Below, piece after piece: positions 38,724 through 53,098 of a stretch of 64,000 nt of DNA; the stretch's first letter is position 1; every line of letters starts with the position of its first letter. Source of the DNA: Zerene cesonia (taxonomy: Eukaryota; Arthropoda; Insecta; Lepidoptera; Pieridae); assembly GCF_012273895.1 (NCBI RefSeq), contig NC_052124.1, positions 496,001 through 560,000 of the forward strand. Direction: 5' to 3'. The position numbers and the translations under genes were made by a program. The notes below the pieces were generated by a model that did not search any database, was not told where the DNA came from, and saw nothing but the letters and a program-made list of their open reading frames with translations.

Positions 38724-39084
38724 TATATTTTCAGGAACATTAGTGATGCATAAAGTAAGGTTTAAGAAAGAACAACGACTTCATTGTATTCGGGAGTAAA
38801 CTTTATATAGCTTTTACAGGTACTCGTGTTATTTTAGATTTATTTTAGTCAATAAGGTGCTACGTTATTCTAACATTTAGCTTTAGCCTTTATCGATCAA
38901 AGCACTATTTTGAGTACCTACACGAGCGTCTTTTATTTATGTAACAGCGAGTTTGTATTTCGAATTGAAAGCCCAGACGAACGAAGAGCAATTTTTTTAA
39001 TTCTTATTTATAATACTTTTTATACAACCATTTCAACATACGTCTAAATTGTCTTTTGTCATCACAGGTGACATTTTTATATAA
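38724..39084 (+). repeat. 360-bp segment between two Helitron ends, inverted copy of 1140..1497
   Basis: It is nearly the reverse complement of 1140..1497. The two breakpoints coincide with the flanking Helitron-like pieces within a few bases. It is non-coding. Confidence 0.85.
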
Positions 39085-39134
39085 TGTTCCTACAGGATAC
39101 GGACTTATGCGGGTGAAACCGCGGGGCGCAACTA
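39085..39134 (+). mobile_element. Helitron-like 3' end (family A), truncated
   Basis: ttcctacaggatacggactt and gggtgaaaccgcggggcgca, then ACTAG|T. It matches only the last 50 bp of family A. Confidence 0.75.
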
Positions 39135-40162
39135 GTAGTTCAATATATTTGAGCATTGTGTATTCGATTGTACACTGTTACTTTTCACGAAACAGGTAGG
39201 TGTGTCTGGCACGTTAATGTTTCAAGTTCGATTCTTGATCGCGTGCCTTGATGTTTTTGTGAGTTTTTTTAACGATTTTTTGTGAGTTCTTTAGGGTTTT
39301 TTTAGTAACTTTGAGCGTTGGAACTTGATCCTGGTTTTAGAAGTTTATATCATACGATATTAAGTTGCATAGGTTACTTGGCTTGTTAACACACCAATAA
39401 GTGAATTTGTCTCTAATTTAAAATGATTTTTTTATCTTCCTTCAATAATAAATAAATATAAAGCTAAAATGTGTTAAGCAAGCATATCAAATATTAAAAG
39501 TACTCAACAAAAGGCAAAAAGCCAAGTTTTTCAAGATAACTAAATAAAGCGTACAGGGAAGTGTGTCTTCAAGGATTTTGTGTCGCAACGGTTCAGTGAT
39601 AGAGGCGACAATCGAGCAAACATTATCAGCGAGTGGTAAATATGCCAGCCTATGTCACGTATAATATAACAATTCAAATATATTTAGTGAAATAGGAGCC
39701 TGGTGTGTACACGTTTTCAATTATCCGTAATAAATGAAATCATTGTCCGATTTGGCAAGCGTTCGGTCAACTTACGGTACCGCGCGGTCAATAAAAATAA
39801 ATCAATTATTTTGCGTTGTGTAACTAGTGATCACTTTTTCGGTTAGATACAAATTATAACACATGTTATTTGGTGTCTAGACTAGTTAATTATGAATATT
39901 GTTTTGTTTCAAATCTCTTTTCTTTTTTATTATTTGTTTAATGTTCTATTGAATTTATGGTTATTTCATGTGAGTAATGTTTATTAGGAGTATTAATATC
40001 TGTTTATTAAATAAATAAATCTCTAAAATACCATTGAAAATAAGTGTATTGCCACTGGTAAATTATTTTAGTAATATATTTATAATAAGTGTTTTATTGC
40101 ATTTAATACTTATAGTACCTTTGAAGACTACACTACTTATATTGAGTTATAAGATATCCTAT

Positions 40163-41162
40163 NNNNNNNNNNNNNNNNNNNNNNNNNNNNNNNNNNNNNN
40201 NNNNNNNNNNNNNNNNNNNNNNNNNNNNNNNNNNNNNNNNNNNNNNNNNNNNNNNNNNNNNNNNNNNNNNNNNNNNNNNNNNNNNNNNNNNNNNNNNNNN
40301 NNNNNNNNNNNNNNNNNNNNNNNNNNNNNNNNNNNNNNNNNNNNNNNNNNNNNNNNNNNNNNNNNNNNNNNNNNNNNNNNNNNNNNNNNNNNNNNNNNNN
40401 NNNNNNNNNNNNNNNNNNNNNNNNNNNNNNNNNNNNNNNNNNNNNNNNNNNNNNNNNNNNNNNNNNNNNNNNNNNNNNNNNNNNNNNNNNNNNNNNNNNN
40501 NNNNNNNNNNNNNNNNNNNNNNNNNNNNNNNNNNNNNNNNNNNNNNNNNNNNNNNNNNNNNNNNNNNNNNNNNNNNNNNNNNNNNNNNNNNNNNNNNNNN
40601 NNNNNNNNNNNNNNNNNNNNNNNNNNNNNNNNNNNNNNNNNNNNNNNNNNNNNNNNNNNNNNNNNNNNNNNNNNNNNNNNNNNNNNNNNNNNNNNNNNNN
40701 NNNNNNNNNNNNNNNNNNNNNNNNNNNNNNNNNNNNNNNNNNNNNNNNNNNNNNNNNNNNNNNNNNNNNNNNNNNNNNNNNNNNNNNNNNNNNNNNNNNN
40801 NNNNNNNNNNNNNNNNNNNNNNNNNNNNNNNNNNNNNNNNNNNNNNNNNNNNNNNNNNNNNNNNNNNNNNNNNNNNNNNNNNNNNNNNNNNNNNNNNNNN
40901 NNNNNNNNNNNNNNNNNNNNNNNNNNNNNNNNNNNNNNNNNNNNNNNNNNNNNNNNNNNNNNNNNNNNNNNNNNNNNNNNNNNNNNNNNNNNNNNNNNNN
41001 NNNNNNNNNNNNNNNNNNNNNNNNNNNNNNNNNNNNNNNNNNNNNNNNNNNNNNNNNNNNNNNNNNNNNNNNNNNNNNNNNNNNNNNNNNNNNNNNNNNN
41101 NNNNNNNNNNNNNNNNNNNNNNNNNNNNNNNNNNNNNNNNNNNNNNNNNNNNNNNNNNNNNN
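40163..41162. other. Assembly gap (1,000 N)
   Basis: Exactly 1,000 N. A round number usually marks a scaffold join of unknown true length. Any reading frame across it has no meaning. It lies inside the proposed large intron of the PTB gene, so exons could be hidden here. Confidence 0.99.
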
Positions 41163-44100
41163 CCTCAAAGTAAATTATATCAAAAATTCAAGTTTTAATC
41201 TCAAATTCGCATTTACCATACCCATTTTCTTGGACTATATTCAAAAGTCGCAGAGATCTCTACAAAATGACACGGAACCGATCCTTCTCTTAGTTGACTC
41301 TCATAGTACAGTCATAAAATTTCAGACAGTACAGACACATGGTACAGATGTCTATTTTGTTGTTTAATTTAATTAAATAGATTGTTGTTTTTTCAATTTG
41401 CTATCAGACCTTATTGATTAAATGGCGGACGTTATAATTGTAACGGGTAAGAAAGCCATAAAGTATGTTATTAGCATTAGAATGTGAAGTGATCGTATTC
41501 TTGTCACGAACATACCGACCTTCAGTTACTCGCCTTATGTGTGATATATAGAGAAACTTGAGAAGGGCATGAAAAATATGATATGTGATGTATAAAAAAA
41601 TATCATTTTATCAAATGAGGCTGAACAATATAAAAACTTCTTGCGAAAAGTTACTGGCCACTTAAATTTAAAAAAAATAAAAAGGGGTGTGAAAGTAAAC
41701 AAAATGAAAAAGAAAATTGGAGCACAAAGCGGTATTTGGACCCGTTTCTATCGCGACTATAATTTGAACTAGACTATAAAATCTAGATGTCAATGGATGA
41801 AAATACGTCGAATGCAACAAAAAGTTGGATACATAGTTTAGGTGTAGTCTCAAATTCTCCAATAATTCGTCAGAGATGTAAATTCTAATTGATAAGCATT
41901 TTTCTTATTTTCACCAATATTACAAAACAGGTAGGTAGTTTGAATTTGCTTATATGTGTTTAAATGAATAGACACAAAAACTGTGTAACTTATTTTTAAC
42001 TTCGTTCAGCAAATTGGTTAAACACGATAGTGAATAAGCAAGCTTTAATATATATGTTTATACAAAGTATTACAAAGATGACATTTAATAAATATAACTC
42101 AGTATACATTAGGACTCATTTATATATCATATCATATTTAAATATTCTTTTTCATTGGTCACTGCATCCTTAACATTGCCTGTTTTGTTGATGAGTTCAT
42201 ACTCAAATATAAATTTGAAATTTTATTATGACCTTATTTTCCCCTCGCTCTTATCCGTATGACTAATCCTAATATAAACATAGTTTATGCGAACATCCCA
42301 ATAGCATTAATGATTTTCGATACAAAATTTTATGAAACTGTTCCAAAGAATAGTTTCAATATTTTTTATTGTTTATGACGCATAATTTATATATAGAATA
42401 ATCTAGAAGGAATGTACTTAAGCGATAAAGCTGCTTCGTGTACACAAATGATCTTGTTTTTAAATAATACGTTTTGATTTCAAGAAGTATCGATGAATAT
42501 TTAGTAGTGTTTACGGTTTACCAGTTCAGAACTCTACAGCTAGTCAACTTTACGAACAGGTGCAAACTAAACTGTGGGCGTATTATACAAAGCTAGTGTT
42601 ACAAAATTTATAAATAATTCATCCATTTTCGACTCGCGCATAAATTGTACTACCCTAACGTATATGACATCGTTAATTCAAGTGATACATTTAAAGGAAT
42701 CAGTGAATCTCGTACGTAACGGATGAGAAAGTTGACGTTTATAACCGAGTGTCCCTTTAACACATATAATTTAGCTTAAAACTACTTATGTTCAAATAAA
42801 ATACAACTTTCCTTTTCATATTATCGCCACAAAACACGTATTCAAGCGTCAGTGAAATGAAACCTTACGTTTTCCCACCTTGAGAGTGACCTGTGTGGCG
42901 AAAGCACAAGGCTTTGAATGATAAATTTTACTGCTGTTTTTGAAAGACTCGCTGATTACTTCGCGGGGAAATAAAATACAATGTTCAAGTGTCTTTATGA
43001 ACTTAGACGAGAATTTAATGCCATTACACATTATTGGTGAACTATCTATATAGGATGAGATCAGATCACATCTGTCAAAAGGTAAATAACAAACCTATTT
43101 ACAGTGATAGAGTATCGAATAAACGTGATATTTCTGATATAAAAAGCAAAACTACTTTCATCCCGTTAACAATATTCTGCCACACTCGACTTATGTAAAA
43201 GATATGTGCAAAAGAACATAATGATTGTTTTGTTAAATTATAAATAGTGTTTGTTAAAAACGACTTAAAAAAAAATCTCGTGTAATGTTATCGTAAAAAA
43301 AATGACTATTAAAGCAGTGTAAAGAAATTTGCTGAATCATGTTTTAATATCAAATAATAAAAGTAAATTAAATTCAACATGAGAGAAATAATCGCATAAA
43401 CATAGAACTAATAATGTTATATTATACAATTCAGGTTATAAAGGAAAGTCCTCCGCGGCGTCTGTCTGTCTTTCTGCTTGCTTTAATAGCACCGATTTTC
43501 ATTCTGTTTTCACTAATGAATAGCGAGATTCTCGAGGAACTATTTCATGTCAAGTTTTATGAATAAACAATTGAAATATGTAGCATAACATTTAGAATAA
43601 AATCGTTCTGTAATAATTGCATGAATTATCTTCGGTGCTTTTAACATTAACGATCATGTTATCGCAATCGTGTTGCCATCGTATCGTATAAAAAGGAAGA
43701 AGATTGCATCCTATCCGCAACTTTCACTAATGGTTATTGCTTCCACTGCAATTTTCAATTAATACGAGTCGTACGGTTAATAGGTTGTATTAAGTCGTGT
43801 TCCGCCCGCCATCTGTTTTGATGTGAAAGGAGACAAAGTAGGGGAAAGTGTGACGATTGCGTATTCGCAATGTATTATGGCAAAAACTACAAACATTTCA
43901 TGTGAACAGTAATATATATACATATTGAATATATACAACTGTAGTCTATACGAAATCTCCCAACTAGTAGTGCTATCCACGAGGGGGGCTAATGATCTAT
44001 TCTGCAGGTCTTTTAACGGCCTCTATCAGACACTAATTCCTATTCCATTGTACATATTAACGTAGGTGTATTAAAGTTTTACCTTATTGTTTAATATTCA

Positions 44101-44239
44101 GGTCTTATAACGTGTTTGATTATACTTTTATCTCAACAGCCAATCTTGTTTTAGGCAAAGCTTGACACAGCCATAATTGCCAATTTATAGTTTAATGATT
44201 GATTTATACGAATAATTATTAGGATCCATTGACTAGAGG

Positions 44240-44451
44240 CTCTATTAAGCACGGCATTGCCGGCGAGCGGTCGCCTTCCAGTCAAGGTGAGGCAGTCGGC
44301 ATTCCACTAGCCATCGTCTATTTTCGTTTTTCTCGATATATTTTCATGTTAAAGGTCGCAGTATATCTCGGTGATGTATTATGCATTGAATTTTAAACAA
44401 GTTAAGAACCACCAGCTCCATTGCCGACTATGACATAAAAAAAAAAAAGTC
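44240..44451 (+). repeat. Retroposon-like repeat ending in poly-A
   Basis: A GC-rich start (attgccggcgagcggtcgcc) leads to gccgactatgacat followed by A12. The gacataaaaaa end is shared with 24302..24533. Confidence 0.5.
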
Positions 44452-44667
44452 CAGATATAGAATGTTCTAGACTTGTCGTTTATGTAGGCAGTATGTTCGT
44501 ATGTTTTACATGCATCGAAAATTATTTAAATTTATACGTATTATTTTTCTTGATCCGTATCTTTAATAGATATAATTAAATACACAAATATAGGTATTGA
44601 TTAAGTTCAATTGTACTAACTTGCGGAAAACAACGACTAATATCCAATCCTATCCTAATTCCTACTA

Positions 44668-44864
44668 TCCTACTAATATTATAAATGCGAAAGTTTGTAA
44701 GGATGTGTGTATTTGTTACTCTTTCAGGCAAAAACTACTGAACCGATTGCAATGAAATTTGGTACGTAGACAGCTGGACAACTGGAATAACATAAAGGCA
44801 ACTTTTATTCTGATATTCTTACGGGATACGGACTTACGCGGGTGAAACCGCGGGGCGCAGCTAG
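44668..44864 (+). mobile_element. Complete short Helitron-like element (family A)
   Basis: A|TCCTACTAATATTATAAATG to cgcggggcgcag then CTAG|T. It is the cleanest of the copies in this window. Confidence 0.85.
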
Positions 44865-47800
44865 TATTATAATATACTGTTCATTGTCGCATTCTTTAAT
44901 ATAAAGGACTCATTTCTTGTTGTGTCAAAAAACCGTTAAGTAGATAATAATAGAGAAAGCCGTAACCAGTATTAATTATCTGAACACACTAAGTACCTAA
45001 TTAATTTACCTACTTATTTCTCGTTGGCAATTTTCGCTCACATATCAATATTAACATTGATAAAGGAAGCTGTATGTTAATACGGATATGAAAATAACAA
45101 GTCTTACAAGATAAACACGTTTTATATTAATGTTTTTTAGTTTAAATTGTTAAGTAATTATTAGCTTTTATAACTAGTGGTAATTAATAATGAATTATTA
45201 ATAAGCCACTAATGCTACATAATGTAACATGGATGTTATAAAATGTAGGATAAGTGATATTACTATGGTTGTTTTTCGGAAATTTATAACTATAAAATTT
45301 TTAGTAAGTGTAGCCCCATCGAATATTTAAAAATGAGTCCTATGAACGTAATTATCTGAAGCTTTTATGTGCATAACGGTATACGAATTGTTTGTATATG
45401 AAAGAAGCGAAGAAATTATAAACCTGACTATAACATATAGATGCTAATAAAAGCATACTGCATTGTTTAAAAACGTCGTCTACGCGTGTCTAGTATAATG
45501 AACTAAACAGTAGATAAGTTATAACAATAAATAACATATAATTATTAAATTTTTACTTTAAAATGTAAACACGTATAAAATATCCATTAAAAGTAGAAAT
45601 ATTTTAGAAACAATTAATTTGAATAACGAATAAAGGACACACATTGGATAGCAAATTTTACAATTATTGTATTATATTATTTAAGTTGATTTTATTGGTT
45701 GATTGGCATCAACAAGGTTAATGATGAATATGAAACCCCATTCTTTATCTAGTTTGCCTGGGAGTATATAGCTAATTACAAACGAATATAAATCCGAACT
45801 TTCAAAAGCTATAATAACTAAATATTGCAGTGAAGCGTGTCCTATTATACCCATACGATCACAATTGTCCATGAAAGCCTCACGTCATAACGATTATTAC
45901 ATCTACAATTGAACGCAATTATTTCAGCATCTATAACTTTCACGTGTTACAATGGTGTTATTGATCTCGAAATGTATCACTTTTTGCTTTTAACGTTAAC
46001 AGTTATGGATTCTTTGTTGTTAATTTATAAATGTCCTAACCAAAAGCCTGATGTGACTTTGGTAAATTTCTAGAAAAAAATTAGATTTCAATATTTTAAA
46101 GTTTAGTCACTTTCTACTTGTGACTTATAATAAGCAATTTGGCTGGAAAGTATGATAAAAACTATGTACGTTTAGTCTATATTGAAATAATAATATAATT
46201 TAACATTATTATATAAGATATATATCATATATAAAATCGCACATAAAAATTAACTGCACTTTATGATCTGATATGTCATTAAACCTATGGTTATACATAT
46301 GAGATCATAGATATAGTATAGAGGTTATATAGAAACTATATGTTGAAAATGTTCTGCATATTTACAAGCACTTGAAATTGAACTGTCCCATAAATACCTC
46401 AGTCTCCATTGTGTACCTTTTTACAAACATTCAATCAACAAATATCGTTTTCTCTCGCATGCCAGCGCAGCGGTCCGAGGTCAGCGTTAAGCGCTTAATG
46501 CAAATCTCGTATGACATAGCGTGTTAGCTATTCGAACTAGCAAGGACAGGCATTTACATATCTTTATAATTTGATTGCTTAATTGCTATTGTAACATGCA
46601 CTTGTTAAATTGATTTTATTCAATCTACACCTTTATTGCCTGTACCTTGAGATGATACAATTAAGTACACATGTGTTAATTCCTTTGACTACGGTTTATA
46701 GTGTAAACATATACCAATGTTGCGTAGTATAAGAAAATATTAGCTTTTCTAATGCGCTTCAAAAGATTATGAAGTCTGGAAAGAAGGTGTATGAATTTGT
46801 TTTTAAAATTAGCGTTTAATTCAACGTAGACAACAGTATAATATTAAAGAATCTTTTATGAATATGTAATTATGAATAGATAGATGATATAAATATGTTA
46901 AAAACTAATACTAAATATCTGTCGTATAAAGTCCGATAATTGTCTAATATTTATGTAACTTTATTACAACGACCAGTTATTGTCTATTAGGATTGTTGCT
47001 GGCATTTTAATAAAATACCGAAGTCACTTCACAAATACCAAAATAGAAACTATTCGACTCGTGATTTCCGCGATGAATAAAAAAATTCCCTTAATTTCCA
47101 ACAAAACAGGTGTCATTGTTTCGTAACATGTACAAATTGAAACGCATAATCCAATAATTCATTTATAATTGTAATTTATTCGTAATATTTTGTGTCATGT
47201 TAAATCATTGTTTTAATTACTTGTACTATTAATAGTTACTTCAATGACGCGCTTTGTGTGTGCTGTTTAAAGGAAAAGTCTGAAAATAAATAGCGTGTTA
47301 CTTTCAATGTGCAGTTCAACAACTATAGCTTTTGATTGTGATGATTTCCATGTTTTCTATAAAGTGTTTGATTGCTTTATTTAGGAATATATGGCCGTTG
47401 ATATATAAAACTTTTTTTCATTTATGGTTTTTTATATCAATGTATACGACACGAAAAAGTTTTCAATACACATTAGGCACAAGTAAAAATGTTTATGAAC
47501 TTGTTTACTAATAGAAAAGGGTGTGTCTTTGAGTCACAGCAGATTCCAGCTCGATAATCTCAAGTGACAGTTGCGAAATTTTTAAAGATACCGAGATAAG
47601 GAATGTCGATGGTGCACAGTTCTCACGAATTTGACTGCCAAGCGAAAATAACTATATATATAATTACAGTTACATGTAGTTTTATATTTATATAAAAACA
47701 TATTAGATTAAAAAGAAATGTGGTATTGCAAAATTATGTTATATCAAGGCAAATCTTACTATTTTGGCAAATATTACTTCGTTTAGATATAATTGTTAAA

Positions 47801-47958
47801 ATCTTATGAAAATTATTAAATATGAAAATAACAATGTAAGAATTAGATAAGAAGACAGAACATTATTAAAAATATAAAATGTAAGAGTTCGATTTTTAAA
47901 AGTTCGATTTTTAATCTTCTAAAAAAGTATAAAATATTCTTTCTTCTGATGGCTTGTA

Positions 47959-48030
47959 ATGGCTCATTTCGGGACTACAAAACTAACAGTTTCTATGGGT
48001 AGTTCAGTTGAGAAACCGCGAGTATGGGAG
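47959..48030 (+). CDS. Candidate first coding exon of the PTB-domain protein
   Basis: The ATG at 47959 opens MAHFGTTKLTVSMGSSVEKP followed by RVWE and a consensus donor gtaaga at 48031. The exon is 72 nt and leaves in phase 0, exactly what the PTB exon at 60797 requires. The frame is closed by TGA at 47947, so translation would start here or at the second Met, whose MGSS would be a possible N-myristoylation start. Against it, the only acceptor-like AG just upstream (47926-47927) has a weak tract, and an out-of-frame ATG lies at 47949. Linkage to the PTB gene is an inference from phase, strand and order. Confidence 0.4.
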
Positions 48031-49498
48031 GTAAGAATACACAGGTACAGCTGGTACAAGCATATATACTCAATAGCACGAGTGCTCTCATCGCACGAGC
48101 GTGGCACATTTACAAATAGATTTACATCCGCATACCAACCGACTTCTGTTGACTCCTTTTGACTTAATTCGTTTATTAAGGATTTCTCTTAAACTTTTAG
48201 TATGGATAATGTAATGCAATAATGTACAGGTATGTTGCATTAACATTAAATATTACAAACGTACATACAAATACACAAATGTATCCTCTTTGTATTATAA
48301 GATAAGATATATAAGCATATTTGAGTAAGGCTGTGTGCTATATAATTTATCAGAGATAAACCAATACAAAGTTTGTCTATTAACTATGTAAATTGAAAAT
48401 GATTCCATAAATTTGGCAATAATCTTTCGAATAATAAATACAATAACCTCTAAATATATGAAGTTATATAGTTTCATTAAAAGTACACGTAAAAGTCGTT
48501 GAAAAAGAAGAATTTCGACACCAGTTTTTGTGGACAAAATCATATTTTATTTGTAAATGAAAGGGAGCTCATTTTATTAAGGACGTTCAGTTTGTTGTGT
48601 AGAATGTTAATATTGACATGTTTTGTTTGCGGTGTCCACATCTCAGTGTAGTGTACCTACCTACTCGACGGTTAACGGTCATGTCAACTGCTCTTAGCAT
48701 TCATCTTGGTGCATACACAAACGTTTTTAAAATAACTCTGTAACACTTCAAGTCTTTTTTGGGACGATTGGAAAGAATAATGTACCTACAACTTGAAACA
48801 AAATGTAAGAAAAAAAAACCTTATGAAAATTATTGACTAGAATTTAAATAAAGTATGTGGAATATCAGAAAAATAGTTATTAAAACTTGTTTTTAATAAA
48901 ATTCCATATTGTTAGCAACTACTGATTATAGGACAGGTGAGTAGGTGTTATAGTTAAATGTGAACAACATTAAGTAACAGTTTTAATGAAAAATATTATC
49001 ATATAAAGATACTTTTATAAGAAAAATTAGGCATACAAAATGAATCTGTATGACTTGGGATTATTTGATACTAATCTTTAATAGATTTCCACAGATCAGT
49101 TAGATCTATTTTCATTTATTGTACGTACCTACTACAAGATTCAGCTTTGCAGCAGAAAAGGATTGCTATTTTGCCCTCTTGTGACGTCATAGACGTCAAT
49201 AAAAACCAATGAATAATCTTATTTAAGCAAAAATATTAGTAACTACCTACCTAAATTTGACGTAAGATTCAGGTAAATATAATAACAAAATAGAAAATAA
49301 AATAAAACGTTATTGGTATCCCAAATGTTTTCTAAGTAACATCACATATTTAAATAAAAAAAAATCATTTACGTTCCTAATCTTAGCCGAATCGCATATC
49401 AGTCTTATATGTGTACTAAATTGTTAGTTAGAAAGAAATGCAACAGAACATTTTATCCTCCACATAAACAAACAAATTGATATTCTCTATGATATATA

Positions 49499-49677
49499 CT
49501 AGCTGCACGCCCCGGCTCCACCCGGGTAATCATCTAATGTAATTTAAATAATGCAAACTATCCTATCTTTTCAGTTGGATCAAACTGCATACGGTGTGCA
49601 AATTTGATTAAAATCGGTTCAGTAGTTTAGGAACCCATCGCGGACAAACAACGTGACACGTAATTTATATATATAGA
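49499..49677 (-). mobile_element. Complete short Helitron-like element, third family
   Basis: On the minus strand it runs A|TCTATATATATAAATTACGT to ggagccggggcgtgcag then CTAG|T. It contains the phrase aactactgaaccgatttta. A related 3' end lies near 12410. Confidence 0.8.
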
Positions 49678-51719
49678 TATAGCTAGCAGGATACATGTAC
49701 CAGCATTGCGTCTCAGTAATCAAGTGCAAAATATCCCGTTATAAAGCCCTAGACCGGTCGGTGCTAGGCTAGATTTATTAACAGGAAACCTATGTAGACC
49801 TTGAATTAGATAACTCTGTAACAAACTGACACTAATTGTAGGTAACTTCTATTTTGAACATGAATACCTCTGACAAGAAAATACGCGACTAAAAACTATC
49901 TTGATTCTCGTTTAAACATTATCTCGATTGAATAATGTTTATCTCTATGAAAGAGATGTATAATTTTAACTGGATCTTAATTACTCTGAATAGCTGGATA
50001 GATATTTGATATGTCATTAAATTAAATGCTCATTTAAATTTCGAAATGAAATTATAAAACCTCAAAAAAGGTTTTAGTTCATTCAGTTCAGTTCAAAACT
50101 TTTTAATTTTTTTTAATCATAAACGCTTTCAGTTACTATTGTATATCGGCCATTACATAAAACCTCATTTTAATTTTTATATCACATGCAATGTTATTTA
50201 TCTACAACTTATTTGAAACTGCCTTTAAACTATGCAGGAATTTATAAACAGCCTTTCTTATTTAAAGCTCTTCGTGTAAAGATAAAGCAGGCATACATCA
50301 TGTTACATATGTTATTTTAATAAATATGACTTGTTATATATATGACCTACTTTTTTTACGTCTCCTTTGCAGCTGTAAATCTTTATCGGTTTATCTTTCT
50401 AGCGATTCGCTCCGGATTCGCAGGTGCATACATGATGTATACATATAAACCTTCCTCTTGAATCACTATCTATTAAGAGAATACCATCAGAATCTGTTGA
50501 GTAATTTTAAAGATCTAAGCGAACAGACATACAGACGGCGGAATGCGACTTTTTTTTTATACTATGTAGTGATAATAGTGGTGCTCACAATGGTAAGTAG
50601 ACGATTTCTGATTATATTATACACAAGCAGAAAAAAATACGAAAATTAAAAAATAACGCTAAAATTTAGTAGTAGAAAGTATTACTAAAATATTGTTCAC
50701 TTTGTGAACTAAATATATAAATATGAAAATAATAATTTTATCATCAAGACAATATAAACGGTAAACAAAGTTTATTTGCTAATATTAATTCAATGTTGCG
50801 TTTTCAACCTGTCAACGTGTGCCAGATTTTATGTTAATCTGAAGTATAGATATAGCCTAGATTTAAACACTTTCACTGAATATAATCGATCGGAAACTAC
50901 CGTATGCGGTCATCACTTCGTCGAACAAAAGGCTACGGGTCATTTTCCTGTCAAATCGAACCGTTGAAATTGAAATTAATAATGTATGAAACTGATGTCT
51001 GAGGTATTGATACTTTCGCTGCTTATCATGAGAAAGTTGTAATGAGGTTGTAATTGTTCGTCCTGAGGTCAACAATGCAATTTTGTCGCAATGAGCTTGT
51101 ATTATTCATCATTCATTATTCTATGTACATGAGTTGGTAATTTAAGATGTTTGTGAATTCCGATACGACTATGTGCATTTTGCTAAAATCGCTCAAAAAA
51201 TGGTTACGTATGTTCTAGGTACGGTAGGTTCCTCTGCTACTGCTTAAAAATAATGAATTAGTAGTAACTGGTCGGTTTTGAAAAAGCCATTGAAAAGGAA
51301 CACAAAAGAGATATTAATAAACCGATTTTTTTTTTTTTGAGATTGACAGAACGTGTTGAGTTCCAAAAGTCAATAAGTATTCATGCTGTAGGTACGTTAG
51401 TCCCTTATTAGGCTCTTTAGTAGTCAGACTGGAAGTCGACTTCCGTCAGTTTACGATGAGCATCCTAATGCTTAAATAAGCACAGTAATGATAAATATTG
51501 ATATGTGATCATAATTGTTTTAACACGAACATTTAAACTTGTAATAAAATTTATTGCTCACTCCATTTCATCCAGTAATCAGCTAAAGAGATTACGAGGA
51601 ACTTACAAAAATAATTCCTTTGTATATTATGAAACGAATGATATACCTCTATTCTGATTGAAAAATATTTATGTATAAAATAACATGTAAAACACTTCTA
51701 GCTTTCCGCCCACTCTAAC

Positions 51720-51833
51720 CTCCTAGCTATCGTCTGACACAAAAGTCATAACATAAAACTGCTCCGTTGTGACATGAAAGAAGGATAAACAAACGAGTAA
51801 ACACACTTTCGCATTTATAATATCAGTAAGGAT
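51720..51833 (-). repeat. Dispersed repeat, related to 9999..10112
   Basis: It shares gctccgttgtgacatgaaag (with mismatches) and a ttcgcatttataatatcagt edge with the 10-kb copy. It is probably a decayed short Helitron. Confidence 0.4.
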
Positions 51834-52922
51834 AATTTGTTAAAGTAATTTCATGCATAGGAATTCAAATTATAACGTAGCTAACGCTCAGTGAACTACA
51901 TAAACCGTACTAAATCTAAGTTCTTACTTAGCGGCGTTGAGTGTTATCGCCGGGGTGATTGACCGATAAGCACAATTAACATACTAAGGTAACGCGAAGA
52001 AAATTATTAACAATCTGAAGATTAGACGTATTTATAGTAGGTAAGCGTATAATTTGCAACCATTCGTTTATAAAGAGTTGAAATACTTATAACCCGTTTA
52101 GATATATATTCATGTATAATTATTAATTCAATTAATCGTGAACAAGATTTCTAATGATGGGATTAGATGTATCTGGATCTGAGGACAGGGGGGAACTTTA
52201 ACCGAGTCAGGAAAATGAATAGTCAAGTCTATCAGCTGAATGTTTCGTAATTTATATTTGTCATTTAAAATTATGTATCGTTTGGAAACTTATAAATATT
52301 TAAATGCTTCACTTCAGATAGTTTTAGTTTTTATACAGCATGTTAATTTTTTTTTATTTTATGTGACAGTTAACTTTATTTAAGTGTTTTTTTAACTTTT
52401 AAGATATTACATATATATACTTGGAATTCCCCTGATAAGTTAAAAAAAACCTAAAAAGTGTTATCATTCGGATCTTATAGTAAGTTATTATGTGAGAATC
52501 TAACAGAGGTTATATACATTTACGTATGTATGTTTAATTTATATATTATATATACATATATTAGAAAATTACATAATATGCTAAGTATCTTTAGATCGTA
52601 TTAAAAAAGCTCGCGACATCGAACTAAGAAGTATTTAAAGAATTCGTTAGGTTCTCACCAAACATGGTCAATTAAACCAAGTTACGTTGGTCCCTCTTGC
52701 ATAATTTTATACCATAATGGGTCATGTATTGCATAATTATACAACTACTTTATTTACTAATGAGGCTTAATCTGGTATTTAATTCAAACAGGTTTAACAA
52801 TATCTTGTGAGCTGTCAAATCAGAAATTAAAATAGGTTATGAATTAATCGCCCCAGAATAAATTCTTTGAATAATGTCTGTGAATTTATAACACATGAAT
52901 TTAAGGAAATGGATTTTAAGTA

Positions 52923-53098
52923 TCCTACTAATATTATAATTGCGAAAGTATGTAAGGATGTGCGTGTGTTTGTTACTCTTTCACGCAAAAACTACTGAAC
53001 CCATTGCAATGAAACTTATTAAAGAACATATTGGCAACGTTTTTATCCCGATATTCCTACGAGTCACGGACTTACGCGGGTGAACCGCGAGGCGCTAG
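52923..53098 (+). mobile_element. Short Helitron-like element (family A), internally deleted
   Basis: A|TCCTACTAATATTATAATTG to gggtgaaccgcgaggcg then CTAG. About 20 bp of the usual tacgtagacagctgg part is missing. Confidence 0.78.

Noticed and set aside
40034..41173. Long open frames on both strands over 40034..41173
   Set aside because: They exist only because the 1,000 N contain no stop codons.
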